A DNA stretch of 64,000 bases, from positions 62,001-126,000 of the forward strand of contig JAOSKI010000042.1 of the NCBI GenBank assembly GCA_027493675.1. Reading direction: 5' to 3'. The notes under the pieces are model-generated. The model was given only the letters and a program-made list of their open reading frames with translations. It searched no databases and was not told the origin of the DNA. The position numbers were made by a program, and so were the translations under genes. Within the stretch, counting starts at the first letter, position 1. Every line of letters begins with the position of its first letter. This stretch comes from Microthrixaceae bacterium (lineage in GTDB: Bacteria > Actinomycetota > Acidimicrobiia > Acidimicrobiales > Microtrichaceae). Positions 1 through 9,259 of the stretch are shown here, piece after piece.

Positions 1-2
1 AC

Positions 3-341
3 CTATCCCGCGGCAGGGAAGTGCGCCATGTAGCGCTGCACGTACATCCGGCTCTTCTCCCGCTCGGTCGGCGCAGGGAGAGCGACCACCCGGAACACGC
101 GTGGGCTGACGCGCTCTGTGATCCTCTTGATCACACCCCCCTTTCCGGCGGTGTCACGACCCTCGAAGACCACGCAGACCTTCGCGCCGGTCTCGACGAC
201 CCACCTCTGGAGGTGCACCAGCTCCTCGTGCAGGTGCCGCAGCTCGCGTTCGTATGCCTTGCGGCCCGGTTTCGCAGAGCCCTCTCCCGCGACGTCGTCG
301 CCGTGGGAACCCGTCGGCTTGGCGTGGTGCTTCTTCGTCAT
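3..341 (-). CDS. ppk2: Polyphosphate kinase 2 family protein (N-terminal fragment)
   Basis: The 112 residues visible are the start of a PPK2-type kinase, which moves phosphate between polyphosphate and nucleotides in the cytosol. The Walker A loop FEGRDTAGKGG lies at about residues 59-69 and is followed by the family's KRITERVSPRVFRVVALP stretch and an ERE-type segment. The first 30 residues are a basic, low-complexity leader. The ATG at 341 is preceded by AAGGGG eight bases upstream, which supports this start. The gene runs off the left edge, so the lid, Walker B and C-terminus are not seen and the PPK2 class cannot be fixed. The leftward SulP gene and a Lys-rich small gene lie upstream on the same strand. 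Confidence 0.9.
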   Translation of the reverse strand: MTKKHHAKPTGSHGDDVAGEGSAKPGRKAYERELRHLHEELVHLQRWVVETGAKVCVVFEGRDTAGKGGVIKRITERVSPRVFRVVALPAPTEREKSRMYVQRYMAHFPAAG

Positions 342-417
342 CGCGTATACCCCTTCTCCGAGCGGCCGGGCCGGTCCGAGAACTGACGAGAATGCCGTCC
401 CCAGACCGGCTCGCCAC

Positions 418-507
418 CTACTTCTTCTTGCCCTTCTTACCTTTCTTCTTGTCCTTCTTCTTGTCCTTCTTCTTGTCCTTCTTCTTGTCCTTCTTCTTCG
501 TGGCCAT
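418..507 (-). CDS. 29-residue lysine-rich small protein
   Basis: This 29-residue reading frame begins MATKKKDKK and consists almost only of K, D and G, because it is written across a 12-base tandem repeat. A strong ribosome binding site, GGGAGG, sits six bases before the ATG, which argues for translation. If the SulP frame is corrected by one G (see SulP entry), the SulP stop TGA overlaps this ATG as TGATG, so the peptide would be translationally coupled to the transporter. Such a polycation could bind nucleic acid or polyphosphate (a PPK2 gene is next downstream), but that is speculation. No family is recognised. Confidence 0.5.
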   Translation of the reverse strand: MATKKKDKKKDKKKDKKKDKKKGKKGKKK

Positions 508-2244
508 CACACCTCCCTTCGGGCTGATCGAACATCGATGCGCGAATGTCATCGAGCGCTTCGGGCAGGCTGAGGTAGAAGTGCTCCCGATCGAGCGTGG
601 AGTGCAGGCCGTAGCGCTGCACCAGGTCCTGGAGACGCCCCCGCAGCTCCACGAACGCCAGGTGCACACCCTTGGCGTTGACCTCCTCGTCGAGCTCCTT
701 GAGCATCTCCGCCGCTGTGACGTCGATATCGGTCACCGCCTCGCACTGGAGCACGACCCACTCGGGCGAGTGCTGCACGACGAGCTCCCTGAGCTGGTCG
801 CGGAACTGACCCGCGTTTGCGAAGAACAGCGGCGCCTCCCCACCGGAACACGACGATGCCGGGGAGTTGCTCCGCGTCGGGGTGCTCCTTGATGCTGTGC
901 CATCCCCCGAGCTCGCGGACCTCACCGAGCACGGCGCCGTGCGGCCACCAGTTGCGGCGGAAGAACAACAGGATCGCCAACACGATCGCCACGACGATCC
1001 CCTGGAGCACCCGAGGAAGACGACACCGGCAGTGGCCACGAGGCTGATCACCAGCGACGAGGGCCTCAGCGCCGCGTACCGTCGGAGTGCCGGAAGGTCC
1101 ATCAGCGACAGCGCCGCGGTGATCACCACTGCGGCGAGAGCCGTCTGGGGCAGGTCCGCCAGCAGCCCGTTGAGGAACAGCAGCAGCACCGCCACCAGGC
1201 CGGCGCCGATCAGGCCGGTGACCTGGCTCCGAGCGCCCGACTGGTCGGCCACCGCGGTGCGCGACCCGCTCACCGACACGGCGAAGCCCTGGAAGAGACC
1301 GGCTGCCACGTTCGCGGTGCCGATGCCGATCATCTCCTGGTCCGCGTGGACCTGTTCGCCCCGGCGCGCCGCGAAGCTCGACGAGGTGGCGATCGTGTCG
1401 GTCAACGACACCAGGGTGATCCCGACCGCTCCGACGAGGAGCGGCAACACGTCCGAGGCGTCGGTCCAGGGCAGTGCCGGCCGAGGGACGCCCTGGGGGA
1501 GCTCGCCGACCACGTCCACACCGCGCGCCGCGAGATCCAGCAGAGCCGAGGCGACCGTGACACCCACCACGGCCACGAGGACCGCCGGCACCCGCGACGT
1601 GATCCGGGGCAACACCAACAGCACCGCGAGGACGCACAGCCCCGTGACGAGCGTGGTGGTGTCGAGCTGGTCAAGGCCCGACACGAACTCGCGCAGCTCA
1701 TCGACGAACCCGTCGGCGTCGGTGGAGAACCCGAACAGCTTCGGCAGCTGACCCACGATGATCGTCACCGCGAGCCCGTTCAGGTAGCCGACGCGCACCT
1801 CGCTGGAGAGCAGGTCCGCCACGAAGCCCAGCTTCGCCACCCCGAAGGCCCATCTCGATCAGACCCACCAGCACTGCGAGCATGCCGGCGAGGACCAGGG
1901 CGCTGCCGGGGTCGTCGGTGACGACCAGCGGCGTGATCGTCGCCAGGATCAGCGGCGACACCGACGAGTCCGGCCCGAGCACCAGCACCTTCGAGGGGCC
2001 GAAGACCGCGTAGGCGACCAGGCAGGCGATCGTCGTGTACAGACCCGTCACCGCGGGGAGCCCGGCGAGCTCCGCGTAGGCCATGCCCTGGGGACGAGGA
2101 TCGCCGCCAGGACCATGCCCGCGATCACGTCGGGGCGGATCCAGCCGCGCTCGTAGTGCGCCAAGGTGTCCACGCCCGGCGCCCAGCGTCGGAGCCACCC
2201 CGAACTCCGAGCTGCTCCGGTGTCGTTCCGCTCGCCACGGTCAT
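437..2244 (-). CDS. SulP family anion transporter with STAS domain (frame interrupted)
   Basis: SulP/SLC26-type secondary transporter for sulfate, bicarbonate or related anions in the cytoplasmic membrane. The order is: the signature GMAYAELAGLPAVTGLY near the N-terminus, a run of transmembrane helices, then a cytoplasmic STAS domain in the last 110 or so residues (PLFFANAGQFRDQL to LPEALDDIRASMF). The frame jumps near 2170-2190, 2090, 1850, 1011 and 840; at the last four, restoring one base in a C/G run rejoins the family sequence. The start is taken as the ATG at 2244 but is uncertain because of the first jump. The literal frame ends at 437 in an EEGQ repeat tail; one extra G near 516 would instead end it DQPEGEV with a stop at 507-509, overlapping the small Lys-rich gene. 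The substrate cannot be read from sequence. Confidence 0.88.
445..492. repeat. 12-bp tandem repeat, four units
   Basis: Four perfect copies of CTTCTTGTCCTT (plus strand) lie end to end, flanked by degenerate CTTCTT runs. On the minus strand one frame reads KKDK repeats (the small Lys-rich protein) and another reads EEGQ repeats (the literal C-terminal tail of the SulP frame). Confidence 0.9.
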
Positions 2245-2429
2245 CCGAGCTCCTTGGCCTGACGGACCGGGTCGATCAGGTCCTTGGACCCCGACCGGTG
2301 AGCGGAGGTACGTCGTCGTTGTGGCACGGATCATCGCACATATGTGGCGGCGCGCCGATGCCACGGCTCGCGGGGACGACCCGTGGCATCGGCGACGAAT
2401 GCAGTTGCGCGCGAAGCGGTGGCCGAGGC

Positions 2430-2837
2430 TCAGGTGCCGTCGGAGATCCGCTTGATGTCCCTGCCGTGCGCGGTCAGCGCCCAGATGATCGCAACGTCGA
2501 GGGCGATGACGATCGTCGCCCAGATCGGGTACCACGGCAGCCACAGGAAGTTCACCGCTGCGCTCACACCGGCGACTATCACGCCCACCGTGCGCGCCGC
2601 GACGTTTCCGGTGAAGATGCCGAACCCTGAGATGAGCACCACGATGCCCACCAGCAGGTGGATCCAGCCCCACGTGGTGACATCGGACTTGAAGGTCCAC
2701 TCGGGGCCGACCACGAAGAACTCGTCCTCCAGCAGGGCGACCACGCCGGCACAGGTTTGGAAGAACCCGACGACCACCAGCATCACGCCGGCGAACGCCG
2801 CGTAGCCGGCAGCCCATCCACTCGGTTCATCAGACAT
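2430..2837 (-). CDS. DUF7144-type four-helix membrane protein
   Basis: A 135-residue intact protein with four predicted transmembrane segments (about residues 10-35, 60-80, 85-105 and 108-125). It matches the actinobacterial DUF7144 pattern: a first helix followed by an extracytoplasmic loop, then WGWIHLLVGIVVLISGFGI and a C-terminal WYPIWATIVIALDVAIIWAL helix pair. Function is unknown. The ATG has AAGGAG seven bases upstream. An AT-rich patch with ACTAGTTAC lies about 55 bases upstream of the start and resembles the arm of the PadR-gene palindrome at 17618-17655, so regulation may be shared; this is inference. Confidence 0.8.
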   Translation of the reverse strand: MSDEPSGWAAGYAAFAGVMLVVVGFFQTCAGVVALLEDEFFVVGPEWTFKSDVTTWGWIHLLVGIVVLISGFGIFTGNVAARTVGVIVAGVSAAVNFLWLPWYPIWATIVIALDVAIIWALTAHGRDIKRISDGT

Positions 2838-2891
2838 TGCCTACTCCTTGCTGCAGGTAGGAACCTCCACCCTGCGAGCATCAATGTAATC

Positions 2892-2901
2892 GACTAGTTA
2901 C
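2892..2901. promoter_or_regulatory. Possible regulator half-site
   Basis: The ten bases GACTAGTTAC (GTAACTAGTC on the other strand) are identical to the outer part of the palindrome before the padR-like gene. They lie about 55 bases upstream of the DUF7144 gene in one of the few AT-rich patches of the region. Confidence 0.3.
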
Positions 2902-2948
2902 GATAGCCAGGGTATGGTCGGTCACTCGGCTGGCTCCCGGGCCGACCC

Positions 2949-3854
2949 TCAACAGCGGTACGGCTCGTCGGGCAACCGGGTGAGGGCGATGTCGGCCACA
3001 TAGGGCACGGCGTCGGCCTCACATGCAGCCGCCACGGCCCGCCGGGTCGCGTCCGTGTCGCCGTCGGCGACGTAGTCGGTGGCGGTCACGAGCAGGCCCT
3101 CGTTTGCGAGGCTCCGCAGCTTCGCCCCGGCGGCCGCTGTGTCCGAAGCCGGCACCGGTATGTAGGTCCCGCTGTCGAAGTCGTAGGTGAAGCTCACGTC
3201 CTCGCGGTTCCAGCCGTCGAGGTACTCGACCAGCGAGTCGATCACCGGGTCTCCGTTCTGGGTGAACACCAGGCCACCACGGCCGTGCACCAGATCCGCG
3301 AGCTCGGCCACCAGGTCAACCATCGCCTCGGCCTGTGCGGGATGGTCCACCACCATGTCGGTGTTGTCGAGGAACAGGCCGTCGATCCCGGAGCGCAAGA
3401 GCTCGGGAGCGACCCGGTCGACCATCAGCGACCGGAACCCCGGGTCGGCCACATCCGCGTAGTCCTCGTCCCAGTCCTCCCAGTGGTCGAGGCGGTAGGG
3501 ATCGGCCGCCGCGGTCCAACCACGCTCCTCCTCCACCGTCCCGACGCTCAGGTAGCCGAGCACGACGCCGCCATCGGCCTGAAGGGACTCCACCAGCCCG
3601 GGAGTGGCACCCTCGCCGTCGATCACCACCAGATCGAACGGCGCCAGACGGTCTGCCGCGTTCTCATCCAGCGGATCTCCGAGTGCCAGCGCGAAGGTCT
3701 GCACGTGGGTGAGGCGCTCGTCGTGGGGCGCCGACGCCGTGTCCGAGGTCTCACGCGAACCGCCCCCATCGCCGCCCGTGCACGCCACCGGCGCTAGCGC
3801 CACCCCCAAGGCGAGCAGAAACACCACAACCCCGGGCGAACTGTCCGGTCTCAC
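2949..3854 (-). CDS. GH114/TM1410-like putative glycosidase, lipoprotein
   Basis: About 301 residues. An N-terminal lipoprotein signal (hydrophobic VVVFLLALGVALAPVAC with Cys near residue 25, then a G/S/T-rich linker) predicts export and lipid anchoring. The rest resembles the endo-alpha-1,4-polygalactosaminidase/TM1410 TIM-barrel family: DLVVIDGEGATPGLV, GYLSVGTVEEERGW, then the GIDGLFLDNTDMV strand with its acidic residues, and VFTQNGDPVID. I start at the GTG at 3852-3854 because GAGGGG lies seven bases before it; the frame stays open further upstream, but that would run through a palindrome and to the TetR stop. It may act on an exopolysaccharide; no substrate can be inferred. It is the downstream neighbour of the TetR gene. 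Confidence 0.75.
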   Translation of the reverse strand: MRPDSSPGVVVFLLALGVALAPVACTGGDGGGSRETSDTASAPHDERLTHVQTFALALGDPLDENAADRLAPFDLVVIDGEGATPGLVESLQADGGVVLGYLSVGTVEEERGWTAAADPYRLDHWEDWDEDYADVADPGFRSLMVDRVAPELLRSGIDGLFLDNTDMVVDHPAQAEAMVDLVAELADLVHGRGGLVFTQNGDPVIDSLVEYLDGWNREDVSFTYDFDSGTYIPVPASDTAAAGAKLRSLANEGLLVTATDYVADGDTDATRRAVAAACEADAVPYVADIALTRLPDEPYRC

Positions 3855-3889
3855 ATGCACCCCTCGCGGTCCACACCGGACAGTTCGCC
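3835..3889. repeat. Palindromic repeat family, copy 1
   Basis: Perfect 15-bp inverted repeat: GGCGAACTGTCCGGT at 3835-3849 and its complement at 3875-3889, with a 25-base loop. It lies between the TetR stop and the GH114-like start. Related palindromes occur at 13471-13522 and 41378-41423. There is no T-run. Confidence 0.85.
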
Positions 3890-3913
3890 GGGGTGGGTGG
3901 GGGTGAAACACCG

Positions 3914-4573
3914 TCACCCGCGATCGGGGTCGCGACGCACCTCGGGGTCGGGTGGCGAGGGCAGCGGGGTTGCGGCGAGGCGTCTGTGCGTGTGGTTGAG
4001 CTCGCTGCGCAGGTCCTCGAGCGACCCCGCGTCGAGACCCGCGGCCGACACGAGGAAATCCTCGAAGATCCGCCAGCCGAGGGCCGAGGCGAACACCTGC
4101 GCTATGCGGAGCCTGGACACCTCCTCGGGTACTCCGTAGATCGCCGCTGCCACCTCGCGCATCTCCTTCACGGGCCCCGACCCGAACTCGATCGCCGTGC
4201 CAGGATCGGAGATGACCAGATGGGTGAGCACCCGGGTCCAGCGGCCGGCCACCGAATCGGGATCGAAGCCGTGCTCCCCGGTGGGATCCGAGCGAATCTG
4301 GGCGACGACCTGATCGGAGAGGTCGGCCAGCACCGCCCGCACCAGCTCGTCGCGTGACCCGATGTAGCGACCGATCAGGGCGAGGTTGACCCGGGCCTCC
4401 TTCGCGATGTCACGCATCGTGACCGCGCTGACCCCGTCACGGGTGAAGAGCCTCGCCGCGGCGTCGAGGACGGCCCGGGTGACTTCGTCGGGCCCCGAAG
4501 GAAGGCCCCAGGGACGCCGTGGCCCGGGGCGCCGCCGGGTGCCTTCGGGGTCTGCACGTGGGGTTCGGGCCAT
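3914..4573 (-). CDS. TetR/AcrR family transcriptional regulator
   Basis: A 219-residue intact protein. After a basic 30-residue leader, residues 30-80 form the TetR DNA-binding unit: AVLDAAARLFTRDGVSAVTMRDIAKEARV followed by the recognition part NLALIGRYIGSRDELVRAVL. The remaining residues are the helical ligand-binding and dimer domain, with no ligand signature I recognise. It is presumably a repressor of nearby genes; the GH114-like gene follows on the same strand, separated by a palindrome. The intergenic space upstream (4574-4690) holds nothing clear. Confidence 0.9.
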   Translation of the reverse strand: MARTPRADPEGTRRRPGPRRPWGLPSGPDEVTRAVLDAAARLFTRDGVSAVTMRDIAKEARVNLALIGRYIGSRDELVRAVLADLSDQVVAQIRSDPTGEHGFDPDSVAGRWTRVLTHLVISDPGTAIEFGSGPVKEMREVAAAIYGVPEEVSRLRIAQVFASALGWRIFEDFLVSAAGLDAGSLEDLRSELNHTHRRLAATPLPSPPDPEVRRDPDRG

Positions 4574-4690
4574 ATGGGCGCATCATCGCACAGAACACAC
4601 CACGACAACCGCGTCGGACCGGTGAGCCGGACCACTGCGAGGGACGGCAGTGGTCCGGTTTGGGGCTGGGTGCGACGTTGGGGGTCAGCG

Positions 4691-6116
4691 TCAGGTCGGC
4701 TGCGGAGTGGGAGTGGAGTCGTCATCGGACGTGGCGTCGTCGGGCAACCGTGCCAGCAGCGCAATCAACACACCGGCGATCACCAGGAGGCTGAGGATCC
4801 CGAACCAGCCGAGGTTGAGCCACCACAACAACACGACCGCCACTGCCCCCACGGCGATCTGAAGAGCGTCACGGTGAGCCACTATCCACGCCGCGGTGGC
4901 CGGATCAGAGCCCCTCTCCCGCGCGGAGGAGACCAGGCTCAATGCAGCCGAGCTCGTCCAGGACCGCAACTGTCGGGCACGCCGGCCAGGCCCGGTGACC
5001 AGTGCGATCAGGATCATGATCCCGAATCCCCAGAGCAGGATCCTGGTGCTCGTGAACAGACCCTCGAACATCGCTGAGGTGATGGCCTTCACAGCGGGCC
5101 GGTTCTCGTCGACTCGCACGAGCTGGAGCACCTGCTCCTGAGCTCGCACCGCGCCACGTCGCATGAGCACCAGCAGCACGACATCCGCGATCGCCAACTG
5201 CAACAGCGTGCGACGCCGGTCCACCGACAACGCCAGCGCCCCGATCGTGCTCACGATGAACACCGCGATCGAAACCCACACGATCTTGTCGAACATCGCG
5301 ACCGCGTCCTGGACCTCCTTGAGCTGGCCGTTGTCATCGATGGTTATCTGCCCGAAGTCCGGGGGCAGATCCGTACCGAGACGCTCGTTGAGCGTGTCGA
5401 TCACCGAGGTCGGGATCTCGTCGATCTGCACGTCGGGGATGTCGACGGTACGGCCGAACAGCTCCGGGGAGATGCTCGTGAGGCGTGCCAGGACCTGGTT
5501 GATGATCGGCAGCAGGTTGACCGTGATGCTGTCGTCGTTGGCCGTGACCACTTCGGATTCGCCTCGCAGGACCTTCACCGCAGCGGTGTGCGCCCGCTCG
5601 TTCACCTCATCCCACAGCTGCGCGAACTTGTCGCTCTCGACCACCTTGGTCACCTGATCGCCCACGAAGCCCTCGACCGCACCCGACAGCGGGCCCGCGA
5701 GCATCTGCCCGCGCTCGGGCAGCACCTCCTTGAACAGCGCTTCGGGGTCCACCACCTGCATCACAGAGTCGGTGATCTCCCCGGCTCACCGCCTGCTGCA
5801 CCGCCGGGTCCTCGATGAGCGGATCGGTCCGTTGAAGCCAGACGTCGGTGTTGAGGAGGTTGCGACTGGCCCACAACCCGACTCCCCCGGTCAGGAACGA
5901 CGCACACGAAGCGATCACCAGCACCACCGCGACGACACGCCGCACACGGTGCTTGGAGGGTTTGCCCGCCTCGGTCCGCGCCGCGTCACGAGCCGCCTCG
6001 GCGCGCTCCAACTCGGCGCGTGCCGCGTCGCGCTCGGCACGCACCCGTGCAAGTTCGGCGGTCAACTCCTCGACGGAGCCCTCACCGTTGGTCGTGTCAT
6101 CCATCTGATCCTCCAA
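4691..6116 (-). CDS. Multi-pass membrane protein with N-terminal coiled coil (frame interrupted)
   Basis: About 474 residues over two frames. The N-terminus (about residues 12-55) is a charged helix rich in RAERDAARAELERAEAA-type heptads, then a first transmembrane helix near 65-85. A long extracytoplasmic domain follows (VVDPEALFKEVLPERGQML to IDDNGQLKEVQDAVAMF), then helices near 260-285, 345-365 and a close pair near 425-460, ending in an acidic, Pro/Thr-rich tail. The frame jumps near 5770; removing one G from a four-G run (GAGCCGGGGAGATC) joins AVSREITDSVMQVV. Conserved uncharacterised actinobacterial integral membrane proteins have this layout; I do not know its function. An alternative start is the ATG at 6104. 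Confidence 0.7.
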
Positions 6117-6187
6117 GGTCCCGGGCCCCGCCGGGTGTTCGTGCCTGTACTACCGGGTTTCCGGCCGCCCGCCGCGCATGGTCGCCG

Positions 6188-7474
6188 TCATCGCACACCC
6201 GGGCGGCCGGTCGCGATGCGAAACAGCGCCGGGACCGCGCCCCTGACCGACAGCGGCGCGTCCGACGAAGGCGAGGCCCCGGGGTGTGCACGGGCGATCC
6301 GCACGCGCAACGCGGCCGGTCGGCTCCTGAACACCAATGGCGGGTCCATCAGCAGCGCTTCACCGTCGATCCCGATGGGCACGGGGCCGTTGGCGTCGAC
6401 GACGAACTCCTCGGTGGTGAAGCGCCGAAGGCGGGTTCCTGCGGCCACGACACCCAGGGTGGCGCCGTCCATGCGCGGCCGGGTACCGGACCCGACGATC
6501 GTTCCAAGGCGGTACGGATTGTTCGAAACGAGCAACGCCGCGACGGCATCCCCCTGCCGCCCGTCGGGGCCGGTCCACCTGAGCTCCGATGTGCCCTCGT
6601 CGCCCTTGCCGAACGCATCGGGCACCGTGTCGAGCAGCGTCGACACCTTCGCGTTGCGGTAGGCGTCGCGCTGCACTGCGGCGGCGTAGACGCCGAGCGA
6701 TGCGTTGTTGACGAACACCCGGTCGTTGACCTCGGCCAGGTCGACCACGCGCTCACCGCCGTCGACGAACGCATCCAGCGCACCCACGACATCGTCGCGG
6801 TCCACTCCGAGGTCGAGCGCGAAGTGGTTCCGGGTGCCGGCGGGGATGCACGCGGAGGGCAGGCCCTCGCGCGCCGCGATGGTCGCGACCAGCGCCTGTG
6901 TCCCGTCACCGCCGGCCGCAGCCAGGGCATCGGCGCCGCCGGCGACGGCAGCCTCGACCAACTCGACCAGGTCGTCACCCCGGGCGCAGTTCGATCGCCT
7001 CTATGCCCCGCTTCGAGGCCTCGGCATCCAGGTTCGCCTTGGCGGCCTTTCCCCACCCGAACGGGGGTTCCACACCACCACGGGGCGCCTCGGCGCCGGT
7101 GCAGGCGCGAGGACGGCGCGCGCCGCGAAGGCCCGGCGCGCCGCCATCGCACCCAGCACTATGAACGCTGCGGCGACGAGTGCACCTGCGCCGTGTTCCC
7201 ACCGGACGAACAACACCACCACGGCGACCAGGAGAACCACACCGGCGACCAGTTCGACGGTGCGGACAGGACCGCGCCTACGGAGACCGTCGACGAGGAC
7301 CACCGCGGCAACGAACACGATGAGTACCAGCACCAGCCCGTCGGGGAACGAGTCGACGGCGCCGACGACCAACGCCACGACTGCCGCGAGCAGCAGGACC
7401 AGCGCCATCGCGGCTGAGAACCGCCGGGATCCGTCCGGCTTGTAGTGATCGAGTCTCTCCACTGGCTTGGTCAC
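6188..7474 (-). CDS. Diacylglycerol-kinase-like protein with N-terminal membrane domain (frame interrupted)
   Basis: About 428 residues. The first 130 carry four or so hydrophobic helices; the rest is a DagK/YegS-like lipid kinase catalytic domain that phosphorylates a lipid hydroxyl or related substrate. Visible motifs are VVVWNPRSGG, the nucleotide-binding AAAGGDGTQALV, IPAGTRNHFALDLGV and the late substrate loop VPIGIDGEALLMDPPL. Frame jumps lie near 7052 (one G missing from a four-G run) and near 6978 (one G too many). The fusion of several membrane helices to the kinase suggests it works on a membrane lipid such as diacylglycerol or undecaprenol; the actual substrate is unknown. Confidence 0.8.
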
Positions 7475-7644
7475 CTGGCCGCTCCGGTCGGGCTCCGGTC
7501 GAACTCCGACTTGAACACCTGTCTACATGATGCCCGACTCCGCCGCCGACTCATGCGCAATAGCACCAGTGAATTCCTGACCCGGGCCAACGGGCATGTC
7601 CGGGCGTCGCCCCGCCACTCCCCGGACACCTCATCTGCTCCACA

Positions 7645-7695
7645 GTCTCGTCAGTTCCACGGTCTCATCAGTTCCACGGTCTCATCAGTTCCACG
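7645..7695. repeat. 17-bp tandem repeat, three units
   Basis: Three head-to-tail copies of GTCTCATCAGTTCCACG, the first with one change (CTCG), lie just downstream of the glutamate decarboxylase stop. The spacer between the kinase-like gene (starts 7474) and the decarboxylase stop (7710) otherwise holds nothing recognisable. Confidence 0.9.
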
Positions 7696-7709
7696 GTTGC
7701 CAAGCGGTA

Positions 7710-9130
7710 TCAGTGGTGGAAATGCGATCCGGTCTCGGTGGGTCGCGGCAGCGGTGCGTCGAGGCCGTCCAGGAACGCGACCTCGCCGGCCATGTCGGTG
7801 AGCAGCGAGGTGGCAAGGTCGCGGCTCAGGCCGAGCCTCACAACGATGCGCTGCAAGGTCACCTCGGCGAGGTCGTCGGCCATCGGGTACGCCGGCACCA
7901 GCCAGCCCTTCATGCGCAGCCTGTCGGCCAGGTCGTACAGGGTCCACTTGTCGGTGTGACCCTCGCGCAGGCGCCACGCGAACACCGGGATGGTGGAGCC
8001 GTCGCTCACCAACTCGAAGGGGCCCATCCGCCCGATCTCCTCGGACAGGTACTTGGCCACGTCGATCGACCCCTGCTGCACCGCCCGGTAGCCGTCGCGA
8101 CCGAGGCGCAGGAAGTTGTAGTACTGCAACAGCACCTGCGCTCCGGGACGTGAGAAGTTGAGCGCGAGGGTCGGCATGTCACCGCCCAGGTAGCTCGCGT
8201 AGAACACCATGCTCTCGGGCAGCGCATCACGATCACGCCATACGATCCACCCCAGGCCGGGATAGACCAGCCCGTACTTGTGTCCCGAGGTGTTGATCGA
8301 CACGACCCGGTCGACGCGGAAGTCCCATTCCAACTCGGGCTGGCAGAACGGTGCCACCATCGCACCCGAGGCACCGTCGACGTGGATCTTCACGTCCAGG
8401 CCGGTGTTCCGTTCGATCTCATCGAGCGCCGCGGAGATCGCTGCGACGGGCTCGTACAGGCCGTTGTAGGTGACACCCCATGATCGCCACGACACCGATG
8501 GTGTTCTCGTCGACGTAGCGGTCGAGGTCGTGGCCGTCGAACACGAAGTGCTCCTCGCTGCAGGGCACCCAGCGGGGCTCCACCTCGAAGTAGTTGAGGA
8601 ACTTCTCCCAGCACACCTGCACAGCGCTCGACAGCACCAGGTTCGGACGGTCGGTCGGAAGACCCTGCTCCTTGCGGCGGGCCTGCCAACGGCGCTTCAG
8701 CGCGAGGCCGCCCAACATGCACGCCTCCGAGGAGCCGATGGTCGAGGTGCCGATCGCGTTGTCGACGTCGGGGCAGTTCCACAGGTCCGCGATGATCCGC
8801 CAGCAGCGGTCCTCGATCGCCGCGGTCGCCGGGTACTCGTCCTTGTCGATCATGTTCTTGTCGACGGTCTCGGAGTACAACCGCCTGGCTTCGTCCTCCA
8901 TCCAAGTGGTCACGAACGTGGCCAGGTTCAATCGGGCGTTGCCGTCGAGCATCGCCTCGTCGTGGACGATCTGATAGGCCGTCTCGGGGAGCCGCTGGCC
9001 GTCGGGGATCGTGAACTTGGGCAAGGTCGAGGCCTCCCCCGGGGCGGAGGAACACCTCGTTGAGCGAGATGGTCTGCTCCACGTTGGTGTCCTGGCGCGC
9101 AGCGGAATGCTGCCTGTCGGGCTGTCCCAT
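7710..9130 (-). CDS. gadB: Glutamate decarboxylase (frame interrupted)
   Basis: PLP-dependent enzyme that converts glutamate to GABA and CO2, consuming a proton; cytosolic, linked to acid tolerance or GABA metabolism. About 470 residues. Visible are LPKFTIPDGQRLPETAYQIVHDE, ATFVTTWMEDEARRLY, the cofactor region IGTSTIGSSEACMLGGLALKRRW, the substrate-pocket IHVDGASGAMVAPF and the Schiff-base lysine in SINTSGHKYGLVYPGLGW. Frame jumps near 9035 and 8477, each at a short C/G run. The ATG at 9130 has AAAGGAG six bases upstream, so I use it rather than further upstream codons. It is divergent from the GH32 gene, with 129 bases between. No glutamate/GABA antiporter is seen nearby. Confidence 0.92.
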
Positions 9131-9259
9131 GGGGTGCTCCTTTTCTGACGGGCTGGGCGTCGCGACCACTGGGATTCCGCGACCCGGAGGCGATCCTAGG
9201 CACGGTCATCACCGCAGGGTCCGCGGTAGCCTCGGGGAGACAGGCGATCGAGGACACCG

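Noticed and set aside
254-892. Long plus-strand frame with FFLSFF repeats
   Set aside because: It is the antisense reading of the Lys-rich 12-base repeat and of the SulP STAS region; no ribosome binding site and no family.
7645-7695. Possible mini-CRISPR
   Set aside because: The 17-base units are contiguous with no spacers and there are no cas genes; the same holds for the repeats at 13521 and 49580.
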